Positions 34,652 through 45,005 of a stretch of 52,353 bases of DNA are shown piece by piece. Source of the DNA: a bacterium (GTDB lineage: Bacteria > Sysuimicrobiota > Sysuimicrobiia > Sysuimicrobiales > Segetimicrobiaceae). A program made the position numbers and the translations under genes. Each line of letters begins with the position of its first letter. Position 1 is the stretch's first letter. The stretch is from NCBI GenBank assembly GCA_035703895.1, contig DASSXJ010000160.1, positions 1 to 52,353 of the forward strand. Direction: 5' to 3'. The notes below the pieces were generated by a model. That model was given only the letters and a program-made list of their open reading frames with translations, did not search any database and was not told the origin of the DNA.

Positions 34652-34660
34652 TGGTATAAT
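34652..34660 (+). promoter_or_regulatory. Extended -10 promoter of prfA
   Basis: TGGTATAAT, an exact extended -10, lies 31 bases before the prfA GTG. No -35 hexamer is evident. It would drive prfA-prmC-tsaC and perhaps more. Confidence 0.62.
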
Positions 34661-34691
34661 CCTCTTCGAGAAGGGTTCGGAGGAGACACGT

Positions 34692-35767
<1,076 letters not shown>

Positions 35768-35771
<4 letters not shown>

Positions 35772-36703
35772 CGCACCCGACGGTGCTGTCCCAATCGGTC
35801 CGGAGCCGCCGGGAGGCGTGGGCGTGGGGGGCGGACCGGCTGCAGCGCGCGGGGACGCCCGCCTCGGCCGCACTGCTCGAAGCCGAAGTGCTCCTCCGCT
35901 GCGCCGCCGGGCTGACCCGCGAGGAGCTCCTCGCTCGTCCATCGTGTGAGCTCGAAGAGACAGCGTTGGTGGGTTACGCGGGCGTGATCGCCCGGCGCGT
36001 CGGAGGCGTGCCCACCGCCTACATCGTCGGGCGCCGCGAGTTCTTTGGCCTCGAACTCCTCGTGGACGGCCGCGCGCTGATCCCTCGTCCGGAGACAGAG
36101 CACCTCGTGGACGTCGTGACCGCCGCGCTCGGGGGACGGGCCGCACCGGTCGTCGTCGACATCGGCACGGGATGCGGCGCCGTCGCGATCGCGATCGCTC
36201 GAGCGCTTCCGTTCGCGCGCGTGCTGGCGACCGATGTATCCGCCGCCGCGCTCGATCTCGCCCGCATCAACGCCGCGGGCTTCCGTGTGGAGGATCGGAT
36301 CACGTGGGCGCTGGGCTCCGCGCTCGATCCCCTCGATCGCCTGACCGGCGGGCGGTGCGTTGACGCCATCGTCTCGAATCCACCCTACATCCCGACGTCG
36401 GAAGTCGCCCGGCTCCCCAAGGAAGTCCGCGAGCACGAACCGGCGGCGGCGCTGGACGGCGGGCCCGACGGGCTCAACGTGCATCGGGCGATTGTCGGCG
36501 GGGCGGCCCGCTACCTCGTCCCGGGGGGCATGCTGGCGCTCGAGGTCGCGGCGCTGTGGGACCAGGCCGCCACGGTGGCCGGTCTGATTGCCGCCACGCG
36601 GGCGTTCGACGCGCCGGGAATTGTCCGAGACTACGCCGGGGCGGATCGTATCGTCGTCGCGCTCAAGAGAAGGGATGAGAGCTTTGGGCATGCGAGGCGA
36701 TGA
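35768..36703 (+). CDS. prmC: Release factor glutamine methyltransferase
   Basis: 311 residues. The N-terminal helical domain contacts RF1. The methyltransferase core has SAM motif [17 protein letters not shown] and the substrate-binding [10 protein letters not shown]. It methylates the Gln of the GGQ motif. The GTG start shares GTGA with the prfA stop, and its own stop overlaps the ATG of tsaC, so the three are translationally coupled. Confidence 0.95.
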
Positions 36704-37341
36704 TCATCATCGGCGTTGATCCTGCCAGCCTCGATGTTCCACGGCGCGCGCTCGAGGTCTTCGAGGAGGGTGGGTTGGTGGCGTTTCCCACCGACACCTT
36801 CTACGCGCTTGGAGCGGCAGCGCGGGACGCGGATGCGGTGGCGCGCGTCTTTGCCGTCAAGCGGCGCCCGCGCGAGGAGCCGCTTCCGGTGTTGGTCGCG
36901 GATCGGGATCAGTGGAGGTCGCTGGTGGCGAACCTGCCCGAGGCGGCCCTGCGGCTGGCCGATCGGTTCTGGCCCGGGGCTTTGACGATCGTGTGCCGGC
37001 GCGGGCCGGGTGTTCCCCTCGCCCTCGCGGGCGGCGGAGACACGATCGGGGTCCGGCAGCCGGCCCTGCCCATCGCCGCGGGGTTGTGTGGAGCCCTCGG
37101 GGGTCCGATCGTCGGCACGAGCGCGAACACGCATGGCGCGGCCGCTCCCGTGACGGCGGGCCTCGTCGCGCTCGATCTGGGGGCCAAGGTCGACTTGATC
37201 CTCGACGGAGGCCGGTGCCCGCTCGCCCTGGCGTCGACCGTGATCGATGTGACGCGGACGCCGGCCGCGGTCGTGCGTCCCGGCGCGGTCTCGATGGACG
37301 CGCTGCGGGAGGTCCTGGGCGAGGTAGCGGGCCCCCGCTAA
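36700..37341 (+). CDS. L-threonylcarbamoyladenylate synthase (TsaC/Sua5/YwlC family)
   Basis: 213 residues, the short TsaC-like form without the Sua5 C-terminal domain. Family features are [15 protein letters not shown], the basic [27 protein letters not shown] and [12 protein letters not shown]. It makes threonylcarbamoyl-AMP from threonine, bicarbonate and ATP for the t6A modification of ANN-decoding tRNAs. The ATG overlaps the prmC stop. Confidence 0.94.
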   Translation: MIIIGVDPASLDVPRRALEVFEEGGLVAFPTDTFYALGAAARDADAVARVFAVKRRPREEPLPVLVADRDQWRSLVANLPEAALRLADRFWPGALTIVCRRGPGVPLALAGGGDTIGVRQPALPIAAGLCGALGGPIVGTSANTHGAAAPVTAGLVALDLGAKVDLILDGGRCPLALASTVIDVTRTPAAVVRPGAVSMDALREVLGEVAGPR

Positions 37342-37399
37342 GGGAAAACTGAGAGGGTCGCCGGCGGAGACGCGCGGGCGGCCGAGGGAGGCGAGCGTC

Positions 37400-38656
37400 G
37401 TGGACGAGCTCCGCCGGACGGATCCGGAGATCGCGCGGGCGATCGAGCAGGACACCGATCGCCAGCGGTATCATATCAACCTCATCGCATCGGAGAACTA
37501 CGCCAGCCTCGCGGTCATCGAAGCGCTCGGGACCGCGATGACCAACAAGTACGCGGAGGGCTATCCCGGCAAGCGCTATTATGGAGGCTGTGAGTTCGTG
37601 GACGTCTCCGAGCGGCTGGCGATCGACCGCGCCAAAGCGCTGTTCGGGGCCGACCACGCGAACGTCCAGCCGCACGCGGGCGCGCAGGCCAACATGGCAG
37701 CGTACTTCGCTTTCCTCCGGCCGGGCGATCCTATCCTCGCGATGAACCTGGCGCATGGCGGTCACCTGACGCATGGGAGCCCGGTGAACTTCTCCGGGCA
37801 ACTCTACCGGATCATCCCGTACGGTGTCGATGAACGAACCGAGCAGATCGACTACGACGTGGTGGCCCAGCTTGCCCGTGAGCACCGCCCCCGCATCGTG
37901 GTCTCGGGCGCCACGGCGTACGCCCGCACGTTCGATTTCCCCCGGCTGCGCGCGATCTGCGACGAGGTCGGCGCGATCATGCTGGTGGACATGGCCCACT
38001 TCGCGGGGCTCGTGGCGGGCAAGGCGCACCCCGACCCGGTGCCGTACGCCGATGTCGTCACGTCGACGACGCACAAGACGCTCAGGGGACCGCGCGGCGG
38101 GCTCATTCTGTGCAAAGCCCCGCACGCCTCCCCGATCGATAAGGCGGTGTTCCCGGGGATCCAGGGCGGCCCGCTCGAACACAGCATCGCCGCCAAGGCC
38201 GTGTGTTTTCTCGAGGCCTCGCGGCCGGCGTTCCGCACCTACGCCGCCCGGATCGTCGAGAACGCCCGGGCCATGGCCGACGAGTTCCTGCGCCGCGGGT
38301 ATCACGTCGTGTCCGGCGGAACGGACAACCACCTGATCCTCCTCGATGTGCGAACGAGACGGCTCACCGGGCGCAAGGCCGAGAAGGCGCTTGACGGCGC
38401 CCACATCATCGTCAACAAGAACATGATCCCGTTCGACCCGGAGAAGCCGATGACGACGAGCGGGATCCGGGTCGGGACGCCGGCGATGACCACGCGGGGG
38501 ATGGGGCCCGACGAGATCCGCCGGATCGCCGGATGGATCGATGAGGTCCTCCTTGCTCCCGAGGACCTGCAGACCGCAGCGCGGATCAGAGGTCAGGTGA
38601 GGGAGTTGTGCGCGTCGTTCCCGGTCTACCCCCAGCCGGTGGAGGTGACGGGCTAA
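37400..38656 (+). CDS. glyA: Serine hydroxymethyltransferase
   Basis: 418 residues, full length. It opens [28 protein letters not shown] and has the PLP-lysine in [21 protein letters not shown] and [10 protein letters not shown] are further signatures. It interconverts serine and glycine and charges tetrahydrofolate with a one-carbon unit. GAGGGAGGCGAG before the GTG supports the start. upp begins at the very next base after its stop. Confidence 0.96.
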   Translation: MDELRRTDPEIARAIEQDTDRQRYHINLIASENYASLAVIEALGTAMTNKYAEGYPGKRYYGGCEFVDVSERLAIDRAKALFGADHANVQPHAGAQANMAAYFAFLRPGDPILAMNLAHGGHLTHGSPVNFSGQLYRIIPYGVDERTEQIDYDVVAQLAREHRPRIVVSGATAYARTFDFPRLRAICDEVGAIMLVDMAHFAGLVAGKAHPDPVPYADVVTSTTHKTLRGPRGGLILCKAPHASPIDKAVFPGIQGGPLEHSIAAKAVCFLEASRPAFRTYAARIVENARAMADEFLRRGYHVVSGGTDNHLILLDVRTRRLTGRKAEKALDGAHIIVNKNMIPFDPEKPMTTSGIRVGTPAMTTRGMGPDEIRRIAGWIDEVLLAPEDLQTAARIRGQVRELCASFPVYPQPVEVTG

Positions 38657-39286
38657 GTGGGCCAGGTCCGGGTCTTCGACCACCCCCTCATCCAGCACAA
38701 GCTCACCATCCTGAGGGACCGGTCCACGGGACACAAGGAGTTCCGCGAGCTGGTCGAGGAGATCGCGATGCTGATGGCGTTCACAGCCACAAGCGATCTC
38801 CCGACGCGGACGGTCGAGGTCGAGACCCCGCTCGCGACGGCCAGGGGGACAACGATCGCGGGTCAGGAGGTCGCCGTCGTGCCGATTCTCCGAGCGGGGC
38901 TGGCGATGGAGGCGGGGATCCTCCGCCTGATGCCGACCGCGCGCGTCGGCCACATCGGGATCTACCGCGATCCCGCATCCCTCGACCCGCACACCTACTA
39001 CTGCAAGTTGCCGCCCGACATCGCCAACCGGCAGGTGCTGGTGGTGGACCCGATGCTGGCGACCGGCGGATCGGCCGTCGCTTCCATCGACCTGCTGAAA
39101 GAGCGTGGAGCCCGCGTGATCCGCCTGTTGGTCCTGATCGCCGCTCCCGAGGGCGTCCGGCGCGTCCAGGAGGCGCACCCGGACGTCGCCATCTACACGG
39201 CGGCGGTGGACGAGCGGCTCGACGACCACGGGTACATTCTCCCCGGTCTCGGCGATGCCGGGGACCGGTTGTACGGGACCCGCTGA
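38657..39286 (+). CDS. upp: Uracil phosphoribosyltransferase
   Basis: 209 residues. [36 protein letters not shown], the PRPP loop [17 protein letters not shown] and the uracil-binding [16 protein letters not shown] are diagnostic. It salvages uracil to UMP with PRPP. Starts at GTG directly abutting the glyA stop, so it depends on upstream translation. Confidence 0.96.
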   Translation: MGQVRVFDHPLIQHKLTILRDRSTGHKEFRELVEEIAMLMAFTATSDLPTRTVEVETPLATARGTTIAGQEVAVVPILRAGLAMEAGILRLMPTARVGHIGIYRDPASLDPHTYYCKLPPDIANRQVLVVDPMLATGGSAVASIDLLKERGARVIRLLVLIAAPEGVRRVQEAHPDVAIYTAAVDERLDDHGYILPGLGDAGDRLYGTR

Positions 39287-39292
39287 CGGCCT

Positions 39293-39760
39293 ATGGCGAG
39301 ACCGTCCTGGGACGAGTACTTCATGAGCCTCGCACGTCTGGCTGCGACGCGGTCGACCTGCCTGCGCCGCCAGGTCGGCGCAATCATCGTCAAGGACCGG
39401 ATGGTCCTCAGCACCGGCTACAATGACACGCCGCGCGGGCTCCCGAACTGCGGTGACGGGGGATGCCCGCGATGCCGGTCGGATGCGCCCGCGGGCTCGG
39501 GGCTGGACACATGTCTCTGCCTGCACGCTGAACAAAACGCGATCATCCAGGCGGCGTATCATGGCGTGGGCATCGCCGGTGCGGTGATCTACTGCACGCA
39601 TCAACCCTGCCTGACCTGCGCAAAGATGATCATCAACGCCGGGCTTTCGCGGGTCGTGTATGGGTCGTCGTACCCGGACCCGGTGGCGGAGCAACTGCTG
39701 CGGGACGCCGCGGTCGAGCTCGCGCGTGTCCCGGGGGGAGCGGCGGTGCCCGGGGCCTGA
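39293..39760 (+). CDS. dCMP deaminase family protein (ComEB-like)
   Basis: 155 residues. The catalytic zinc motif is HAEQNAII with PCLTCAKMI, and an accessory cluster NCGDGGCPRC fits the structural zinc of dCMP deaminases. WDEYFMSLARLAATRSTCLRRQVGAIIV opens the fold. It deaminates dCMP to dUMP for thymidylate synthesis. It follows upp by 6 bases, so glyA, upp and this gene form a one-carbon/pyrimidine group. Confidence 0.92.
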   Translation: MARPSWDEYFMSLARLAATRSTCLRRQVGAIIVKDRMVLSTGYNDTPRGLPNCGDGGCPRCRSDAPAGSGLDTCLCLHAEQNAIIQAAYHGVGIAGAVIYCTHQPCLTCAKMIINAGLSRVVYGSSYPDPVAEQLLRDAAVELARVPGGAAVPGA

Positions 39761-39801
39761 GGCTCCCGCCACGCAACACGAAGGGCACCCGGCGGCCGAG
39801 G

Positions 39802-39830
39802 TTGTGTGCCACTGGGGTGCGTGCTATAAT
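39802..39830 (+). promoter_or_regulatory. Promoter of rplY
   Basis: TTGTGT (39802-39807) and TATAAT (39825-39830) with exactly 17 bases between, and a TGC directly before the -10 (extended -10). It lies 65 bases before the rplY ATG. Confidence 0.75.
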
Positions 39831-39894
39831 CACCGGTCGTGGGTGCGGCGCGTCACGCGCGGCGCCGGTCCGGTAATGAAGGAGGGTCAGGCAG

Positions 39895-40644
39895 ATGGAG
39901 CGTGTCAACCTGGTCGCGCAGCCGCGGCCGGAGGTCGGGAAGAACGCGGTGAAGCGTGTCAGGCAGGCGGGCTTGGTCCCGGCCGTCCTGTATGGCCGGA
40001 GCCGCGCATCGGTGCCGCTGGCCATCGACCGGAAGGCGCTGTTGAACGCGCTCAGCACGGAGGCCGGACGCAACGTCCTGATCGACCTGCAGGTCACGCA
40101 CAACGGAGAAGAGACGAGCGATACCGTGATGATCGCCGAGATCCAGCACGACCACCTCAGGCGTGAGGTCGTGCATGTCGATCTGCACCAGATCAGCCTC
40201 ACGGAGCAGGTCGAAGCGCGGGTGCCGATCATCCTGGCGGGCGTGCCCGAGGGCGTCAGCGCGGGCGGCGGCATTCTCGAGCAGCATCTGCGAGAACTCC
40301 TCGTGCGCTGCCTGCCCACCGCCATTCCGGAGCACATCACGGTCGGCGTGCAGGACCTGCGCCTCGGCGCCTCCCTCCATGTCCGGGATCTCCCCCCTGC
40401 CGAGGGCGTCGAGGTGGTGACCGCTCCTGAAGAGGTGATCGCGGCGGTCGTCGCTCCGAAGGAAGAGCCGGTGGCGGCGGAGGCCGCGGCGGCGCCTGCC
40501 GAACCGGAAGTGGTTGGGAAGGAGACGGCGGCGGCTGAAGGAGAGGCCAAGAGCGAGCCCGGGGCCAAGGCCGAGGCCAAGTCCCCGAGCGGCTCCGCTT
40601 CTTCCAGCGGGGACAAGCCCGCCAAAGCGGAGAAGAAAGAATAA
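39895..40644 (+). CDS. rplY: 50S ribosomal protein L25, general stress (Ctc) type
   Basis: 249 residues: an N-terminal L25 5S rRNA-binding domain (about 1-92; KNAVKRVRQAGLVPAVLYG), the TL5/Ctc C-terminal beta domain (about 93-185; VPIILAGVPEGVSAGGGILEQHLREL) and a low-complexity Ala/Glu/Lys tail. GAAGGAGGG lies before the ATG. The tail is longer than in many homologues and probably disordered. It is followed by a hairpin and pth, the common ctc-pth order. Confidence 0.94.
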   Translation: MERVNLVAQPRPEVGKNAVKRVRQAGLVPAVLYGRSRASVPLAIDRKALLNALSTEAGRNVLIDLQVTHNGEETSDTVMIAEIQHDHLRREVVHVDLHQISLTEQVEARVPIILAGVPEGVSAGGGILEQHLRELLVRCLPTAIPEHITVGVQDLRLGASLHVRDLPPAEGVEVVTAPEEVIAAVVAPKEEPVAAEAAAAPAEPEVVGKETAAAEGEAKSEPGAKAEAKSPSGSASSSGDKPAKAEKKE

Positions 40645-40682
40645 CCTGTGCCGTGGCCGGCTAAGGCCAGGGGAGACAATGT

Positions 40683-40722
40683 GCAGAAGGGCGTGGAAGC
40701 AGGCGCGCCCTTTCTGCTTTCC
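40683..40722 (+). terminator. Hairpin between rplY and pth
   Basis: GCAGAAGGGCG (40683-40693) pairs with CGCCCTTTCTGC (40706-40717) with one bulged base, followed by TTTCCCC. It may terminate or attenuate rplY transcripts just before the pth start at 40725. Confidence 0.6.
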
Positions 40723-40724
40723 CC

Positions 40725-41315
40725 ATGATCATCGTGGTGGGGCTCGGGAACCCCGGCCGGCGCTACAAGGGCACCCGCCACAACGTGGGCCGGGAGGTCA
40801 TCCATGTCCTGGCGGAGCGATTCAAGATCCGGTTTGCGGATGACGGCTGGGCGAAGGTGGGCCGGGGCCGGATCGAAGGTACCACGCTGCTCCTGGCGGT
40901 GCCGGAGACGTACATGAACGTGAGCGGACAGGCGGTGAAGGATCTATTGCACCGCCGCCGCCGGCACCCGGAAGATCTGCTCATCGTCCATGACGAGATG
41001 GACCTGTCGTTGGGACAACTCCGGCTGCGGCCGGGCAACGGGCCGGGCGGACACAACGGGGTGCGGTCGATCATCGAGGAGATCGGGACGGGCATGTTTC
41101 CACGCCTCCGGATCGGGATCGGCCGGCCGCCGGCGGGAGTGGATCCCGTCGAGTTCGTGTTGGACCGATTCACGGTGGACGAGCGCCCCCGCATGGACGA
41201 GGCGGTGGCGCGGGCCGCCGACGCCGTGAGGGTCGTCGCCGCAGAGGGATTGCCCGCGGCGATGAACCGGTACAATCGCCGGGCCACCCCCGGAAGCCTG
41301 GTGGAGACGCCGTGA
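40725..41315 (+). CDS. pth: Peptidyl-tRNA hydrolase
   Basis: 196 residues. VVGLGNPGRRYKGTRHNVG includes the Asn and catalytic His, YMNVSGQAV binds the tRNA side, and VHDEMDLSLGQLRLRPGNGPGGHNG holds the Asp and substrate loop. It recycles peptidyl-tRNA from stalled ribosomes. No Shine-Dalgarno is visible: the ATG follows the hairpin by only a few bases, so the message may start close to the ATG or depend on the hairpin. The stop overlaps the GTG of the next gene. Confidence 0.95.
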   Translation: MIIVVGLGNPGRRYKGTRHNVGREVIHVLAERFKIRFADDGWAKVGRGRIEGTTLLLAVPETYMNVSGQAVKDLLHRRRRHPEDLLIVHDEMDLSLGQLRLRPGNGPGGHNGVRSIIEEIGTGMFPRLRIGIGRPPAGVDPVEFVLDRFTVDERPRMDEAVARAADAVRVVAAEGLPAAMNRYNRRATPGSLVETP

Positions 41316-42010
41316 ACGGCTCGGCTTCGCCGCCCGCGCTCGCGGCCCTCCGGCGGTGGGTCGCCGACGAGACCTGGCTCAAGCGGGCGCTCACGGCGCG
41401 CCGCTGGATGAGCCGGGTCTACTTCGAGGCCCGGTACATTATTCCGGATCCGTGGCGCCTGGCCACCTCGCCGTACGAACGAGCGCGCGCGCAGGCGTCT
41501 CTGCGAATCCTCGGGGGCCGCCATTATGCGTCCGCCGTCGAAGTCGGGTGCGGAGAGGGGATCTTCACGGCACGCCTGGTGAATCAGTGCACGCATCTTG
41601 TGGCCGTTGACTTCTCCACCCTGGCGATTCGTCGAGCCCGGCGGCGGTTTGCCGGCGATCCCCGCGTGGACGTCCGGCGGCTCGACGTCCGCATAGAGGA
41701 CCTTGATCGGACGTTCGACCTGGTGTTCTGCGCCGAACTCTTCTATTACTTGAACCATGCCGAATGCGAGGCCGTGGGGGCCCGGTTGCTCCGATGGCTG
41801 GCCCCCGGGGGCGACCTCTGCCTGGAACACGGGACCTCGGTCCACGATGTCGAACCTGCTGACGCAGAGTCGGCACGGCCCGGCTCCATGGGGGCGAGCA
41901 TGATCCACGAATGGTTCCGCCGGGTGTCAGGTCTCGTGGTCGTTCGTGATCTGGCCCTACCCCGCTTCCGGGTCACGCTGCTCCGGCGGATCGAGAACGC
42001 CCGTGACTGA
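41312..42010 (+). CDS. SAM-dependent methyltransferase, NodS-like
   Basis: 232 residues. The SAM-binding glycine-rich motif is AVEVGCGEGIFTARL, followed by acidic VAVDFST and the later FDLVFCAELFYYLNH. The best fit is the NodS-like/class I small-molecule methyltransferase group; the substrate is not apparent. The GTG start shares GTGA with the pth stop, and the next permease gene begins within its last codons, so it is coupled on both sides. Confidence 0.8.
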   Translation: MNGSASPPALAALRRWVADETWLKRALTARRWMSRVYFEARYIIPDPWRLATSPYERARAQASLRILGGRHYASAVEVGCGEGIFTARLVNQCTHLVAVDFSTLAIRRARRRFAGDPRVDVRRLDVRIEDLDRTFDLVFCAELFYYLNHAECEAVGARLLRWLAPGGDLCLEHGTSVHDVEPADAESARPGSMGASMIHEWFRRVSGLVVVRDLALPRFRVTLLRRIENARD

Positions 42011-43592
42011 ACGGACGGCATCCGTCTCGGTGCCCGCGGAGAGCCTCCGCCGGGACGTCTCGGTGTGGGGTTCCTTCATGTGGGGGTTCGCGGATGTCGG
42101 CGCGGACATCTATGCGGCCCTGGGCATCGTCATCGCGGCCACGATGGGTGCCGCGCCGCTGGCATTCGCGGCGGCGGGCCTCGTCTATGTCATGATCGGC
42201 CTGGCGTATACGGAGCTGGCCTCCGCGTATCCCATGGCCGGCGGCGGGCAATATTTCGTCAGCCGCGGCCTGGGGGACATTGCCGGGTTCATCGCCGGGT
42301 CCGCGCTGCTGCTGGACTACACCATCGATATTGCCCTGTTTGCGGTGTTCTCCGCCGGCTACTTGAATTTCTTCTTCCCGGCGGTCCGGGACTATAAGGT
42401 CAGCCTGGGACCGTTCCCGATCATCGGGACGCTGTCGAACATCACGCCGCTGTGGGCGGCGGAAACGGTCGTGTTCATCGTCTTCCTGACGTGGCTCAAC
42501 GTCCGAGGCGTTCGCGAATCATCGCTCCTCAATGAATTTATCGGAGCGTTTGGCCTGATCGTCGAAGCCGGACTCATCATCATCGGACTGGTCTTCGCTT
42601 GGAAGCCCGAACTCCTGGTGAGCCAGTGGGTCCACCAATTCCCGACCCTCAACCAGTTCATGTACGGGTCCTCGCTCGCGATCATCTCGTACGTCGGGCT
42701 CGAGTCGATCTCGCAGGCCGCGCAAGAGACCCGCCGCCCCGCGACCGTGATCCCCCGGACCTCCATCGGGCTGATCGGCAGCGTGTTCCTTTTCGCTGTG
42801 TTCTTTTCCATCACGGGGCTCGGGTTGCTGCCCTGGCAGGCCTACGCGAAGGATGTCGATCACTCGGTGGCATTGTTCGCCGACCGCCTCCCGTTCGTTG
42901 GGCCGATCGCCGGGCCCCTGGCGGCCATCCTGGGAGCCGTGATCTTGCTGATCTCCTCAAACACCGGCGTCATGGGGGCGAGCCGCCTCGTCTACTCGAT
43001 GAGCCAGCTCAAGCTCATGACGCCGTGGTTCCGCGAGGTCCACCCGCGTTACCGCACTCCGGCTCGAGCGATCCTGATCTTTTCGGGCATCGGCCTCCTC
43101 GAGGCGATGCTCGCGTTCCTCACCCCGAGCGCCGTCGACGCGCTCGCCAACATGTACGCGTTCGGCGCCACCCTGGGCTACACGTTGGTCTTCATCGCGC
43201 TGATCTCCCTGCGCATCAACGATCCGTACTCTCCCCGGCCCTATCGGGTGCCCTGGAACGTCCGGTGGACGCGCCGGGACGGGCAGGTGATCGCGATCCC
43301 GTTGATCGGGGTGCTCGGCTTGGTTGGCGTCCTCATCACGCTGACCGAGGTCGTGCTCACGCACGCGATCGGCCGGGTCGCCGGCCCGGTCTGGGTCATC
43401 GCCTGCCTGACGTACTACGTTCTGTACCGGCGCAAGCAAGGGCTTCCCGTGTGGCACAGCGCCAACCATCACTGGGAGGAGCAGCAGCGGGCGATTCTGA
43501 AAGACGCTGAGGAGTACGATCTCCTGGAGACCTATGAGTTCGCGCTTGCCCAGCGGGACCGCCAATTCGCGAGGGGGCAGGGGCATGCCTGA
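42003..43592 (+). CDS. APC-superfamily permease (amino acid or K+/cation uptake)
   Basis: 529 residues with about twelve membrane helices. The first helix region WGSFMWGFADVGADIYAALG and the loop YTELASAYPMAGGGQYFVSRGLGD are APC features. The helix 6-8 region has SSLAIISYVGLESISQAAQE. The hydrophilic C-terminus is acidic and charged. The GTG at 42003 overlaps the methyltransferase stop by 8 bases. Downstream come a small membrane protein, a membrane-anchored Usp and two TrkA proteins, which suggests that transport is gated by nucleotide-binding subunits. A close paralogue lies at 50115-51680. Confidence 0.88.
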   Translation: MTERTASVSVPAESLRRDVSVWGSFMWGFADVGADIYAALGIVIAATMGAAPLAFAAAGLVYVMIGLAYTELASAYPMAGGGQYFVSRGLGDIAGFIAGSALLLDYTIDIALFAVFSAGYLNFFFPAVRDYKVSLGPFPIIGTLSNITPLWAAETVVFIVFLTWLNVRGVRESSLLNEFIGAFGLIVEAGLIIIGLVFAWKPELLVSQWVHQFPTLNQFMYGSSLAIISYVGLESISQAAQETRRPATVIPRTSIGLIGSVFLFAVFFSITGLGLLPWQAYAKDVDHSVALFADRLPFVGPIAGPLAAILGAVILLISSNTGVMGASRLVYSMSQLKLMTPWFREVHPRYRTPARAILIFSGIGLLEAMLAFLTPSAVDALANMYAFGATLGYTLVFIALISLRINDPYSPRPYRVPWNVRWTRRDGQVIAIPLIGVLGLVGVLITLTEVVLTHAIGRVAGPVWVIACLTYYVLYRRKQGLPVWHSANHHWEEQQRAILKDAEEYDLLETYEFALAQRDRQFARGQGHA

Positions 43593-43791
43593 GCCCCAGT
43601 TCACGCGCGCCGATCTTTACCGGACGGCGACCAGCGCCCTGATGGTCGCACTGGGGCTGGTGATCCTTGCCCGGACGGTGGGATTCGGCCTCCACCCGAT
43701 GTCGCTCCTGGTGGGGTTCGGGTTTATCGGGCTGGGTGCCTACCGGCTCTCGTTCGTCGTCGCGTACCTGCGGCGGAGGGGGTCGGCGTGA
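43585..43791 (+). CDS. Small two-helix membrane protein
   Basis: 68 residues. Two hydrophobic segments (about 15-32 TSALMVALGLVILARTVG and 37-60 PMSLLVGFGFIGLGAYRLSF) with a basic end (YLRRRGSA). AGGGGG precedes the ATG, which overlaps the APC stop by 8 bases; its stop overlaps the GTG of the Usp gene. The tight packing suggests a subunit or regulator of the permease. I do not recognise the family. Confidence 0.68.
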   Translation: MPEPQFTRADLYRTATSALMVALGLVILARTVGFGLHPMSLLVGFGFIGLGAYRLSFVVAYLRRRGSA

Positions 43792-44462
43792 CCGGTCCGT
43801 TGCACGTCAGTTTCCTCGGCGCGGTCCTGGCCGCCGCGTTCGCGATTCCCATGGCCGCGCTGCTCCTGTGGATGCTCCGGGTTCCTCGGCCGGTACCCCA
43901 GGAGGTCGCCCGCGCGGTGCGGTCGGTTGGTGCGGTCCAAACGATTCTCGTGCCGATACTCGAGCACTACTACTCGGAGCGCGCGGTCGAGCTGGCAAGC
44001 CGCTTGGGGCAGATGCAGAAGGCCAGGATCTTGCTTGGCTACGTTGTGGAGGTCCCCCGGACGCTGTCCTTGGGCGTCCCGCTGCCAACGGTAGAGGAGC
44101 AGGCCACTCGCGCGCTCGCGCAGGCGAAGACGATCGTCAAGATGCACGCGCTCGAGGCCAAGGCGGAGATCATCCGAGCCCGAGAGGCCGGGGAAGGGAT
44201 CGCGCGCGTCGCTCGGGACCGGGGCGTCGATCTCATCGTCCTCGGGATTTCCCCGGAAGCAGGCCTCACCGAGGGGTCCGCGGCGAGATGCGCGGAGGGA
44301 CTCTTCCGGCACGCTCCGTGCGAGGTCATCATCGACCGCCTGGCGGAGACCAGCATCGGAGCTGCGGCCGAAGAGGAACACCGGGGCGTGCCCCCCGAGC
44401 CATCAACGAGCGCGGTCGGGACAACAGCTCCTCGGAAGGAAGCACCCAGGCGCCCGGTGTAA
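43788..44462 (+). CDS. Membrane-anchored universal stress protein (UspA) domain
   Basis: 224 residues. An N-terminal helix (VSFLGAVLAAAFAIPMAALLLWML, about 8-31) anchors a UspA domain (about 48-195; TILVPILEHYYSERAVELASRL, then DLIVLGISPEAG, and GSAARCAEGLFRHAPCEVII). The ATP-binding type usually has G-2x-G-9x-G(S/T); here the tail part is GLTEGSAARC, so nucleotide binding is unclear. The Pro/Ala-rich C-terminus is disordered. The APC transporter KimA has a cytosolic Usp-like domain; here an equivalent may be supplied as a separate subunit. Confidence 0.82.
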   Translation: MTGPLHVSFLGAVLAAAFAIPMAALLLWMLRVPRPVPQEVARAVRSVGAVQTILVPILEHYYSERAVELASRLGQMQKARILLGYVVEVPRTLSLGVPLPTVEEQATRALAQAKTIVKMHALEAKAEIIRAREAGEGIARVARDRGVDLIVLGISPEAGLTEGSAARCAEGLFRHAPCEVIIDRLAETSIGAAAEEEHRGVPPEPSTSAVGTTAPRKEAPRRPV

Positions 44463-44528
44463 GGGAGGGCGAGGCCCCCGCCGTTCCGGCGTGGGGTGAA
44501 TGATTCGCTTGGAGGGAGGAGTCAAGCC

Positions 44529-44984
44529 ATGCATGTCGTGATTCTTGGTTGCGGTCGTGTGGGTGCGACCCTCGCGCTGATGCTTGAGTCCGAGGGCCAC
44601 TCGGTCGCGATCGTGGACCGCGATCGGGAAGCGTTCCGGCGTTTGGGCCGGAACTTTAGGGGGAAAACGATCCTCGGCATCGGCATCGACGAAGACGTTC
44701 TCCGCAAGGCCGGCATCGAGCGGGCGGGCGCGTTCGCGGCGACGACCAGCGGGGACAACTCGAACATCATGTCGGCCCAGATCGCCAAGATCAAGTACAA
44801 GGTCGCCCGGGTCATCGCCCGCATCTACGACCCCTTGCGGGCCGAGGCGTACCAAGAACTGGGAATCGACACGATCAGCCCGACGCTCCTGGGCGCGGGG
44901 ATGTGCCGGGATTTCATCGTCGGGGCTGCCTGGCGGACCATCGGGGAGTACCAGGCGCTCCCCGAGTTCTTGGCCCACGCGTAG
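44529..44984 (+). CDS. TrkA-N (RCK) nucleotide-binding protein, single domain
   Basis: 151 residues comprising only the RCK N-terminal domain: HVVILGCGRVGATLALMLESEGH with the GxGxxG loop, VAIVDRD with the acidic ribose-binding residue, and TTSGDNSNIMSAQIAKIKY. The TrkA-C domain is absent. GGAGGGAGGAG before the ATG at 44529 settles the start. It is followed after 21 bases by a second TrkA protein. Confidence 0.88.
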   Translation: MHVVILGCGRVGATLALMLESEGHSVAIVDRDREAFRRLGRNFRGKTILGIGIDEDVLRKAGIERAGAFAATTSGDNSNIMSAQIAKIKYKVARVIARIYDPLRAEAYQELGIDTISPTLLGAGMCRDFIVGAAWRTIGEYQALPEFLAHA

Positions 44985-45005
44985 CCTCGAAAGGAGCGAC
45001 CCGCG

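Noticed and set aside
36857-39772. 971-residue minus-strand open frame opposite tsaC, glyA, upp and the deaminase gene
   Set aside because: A GC-rich antisense shadow of four certain genes; composition is not protein-like.
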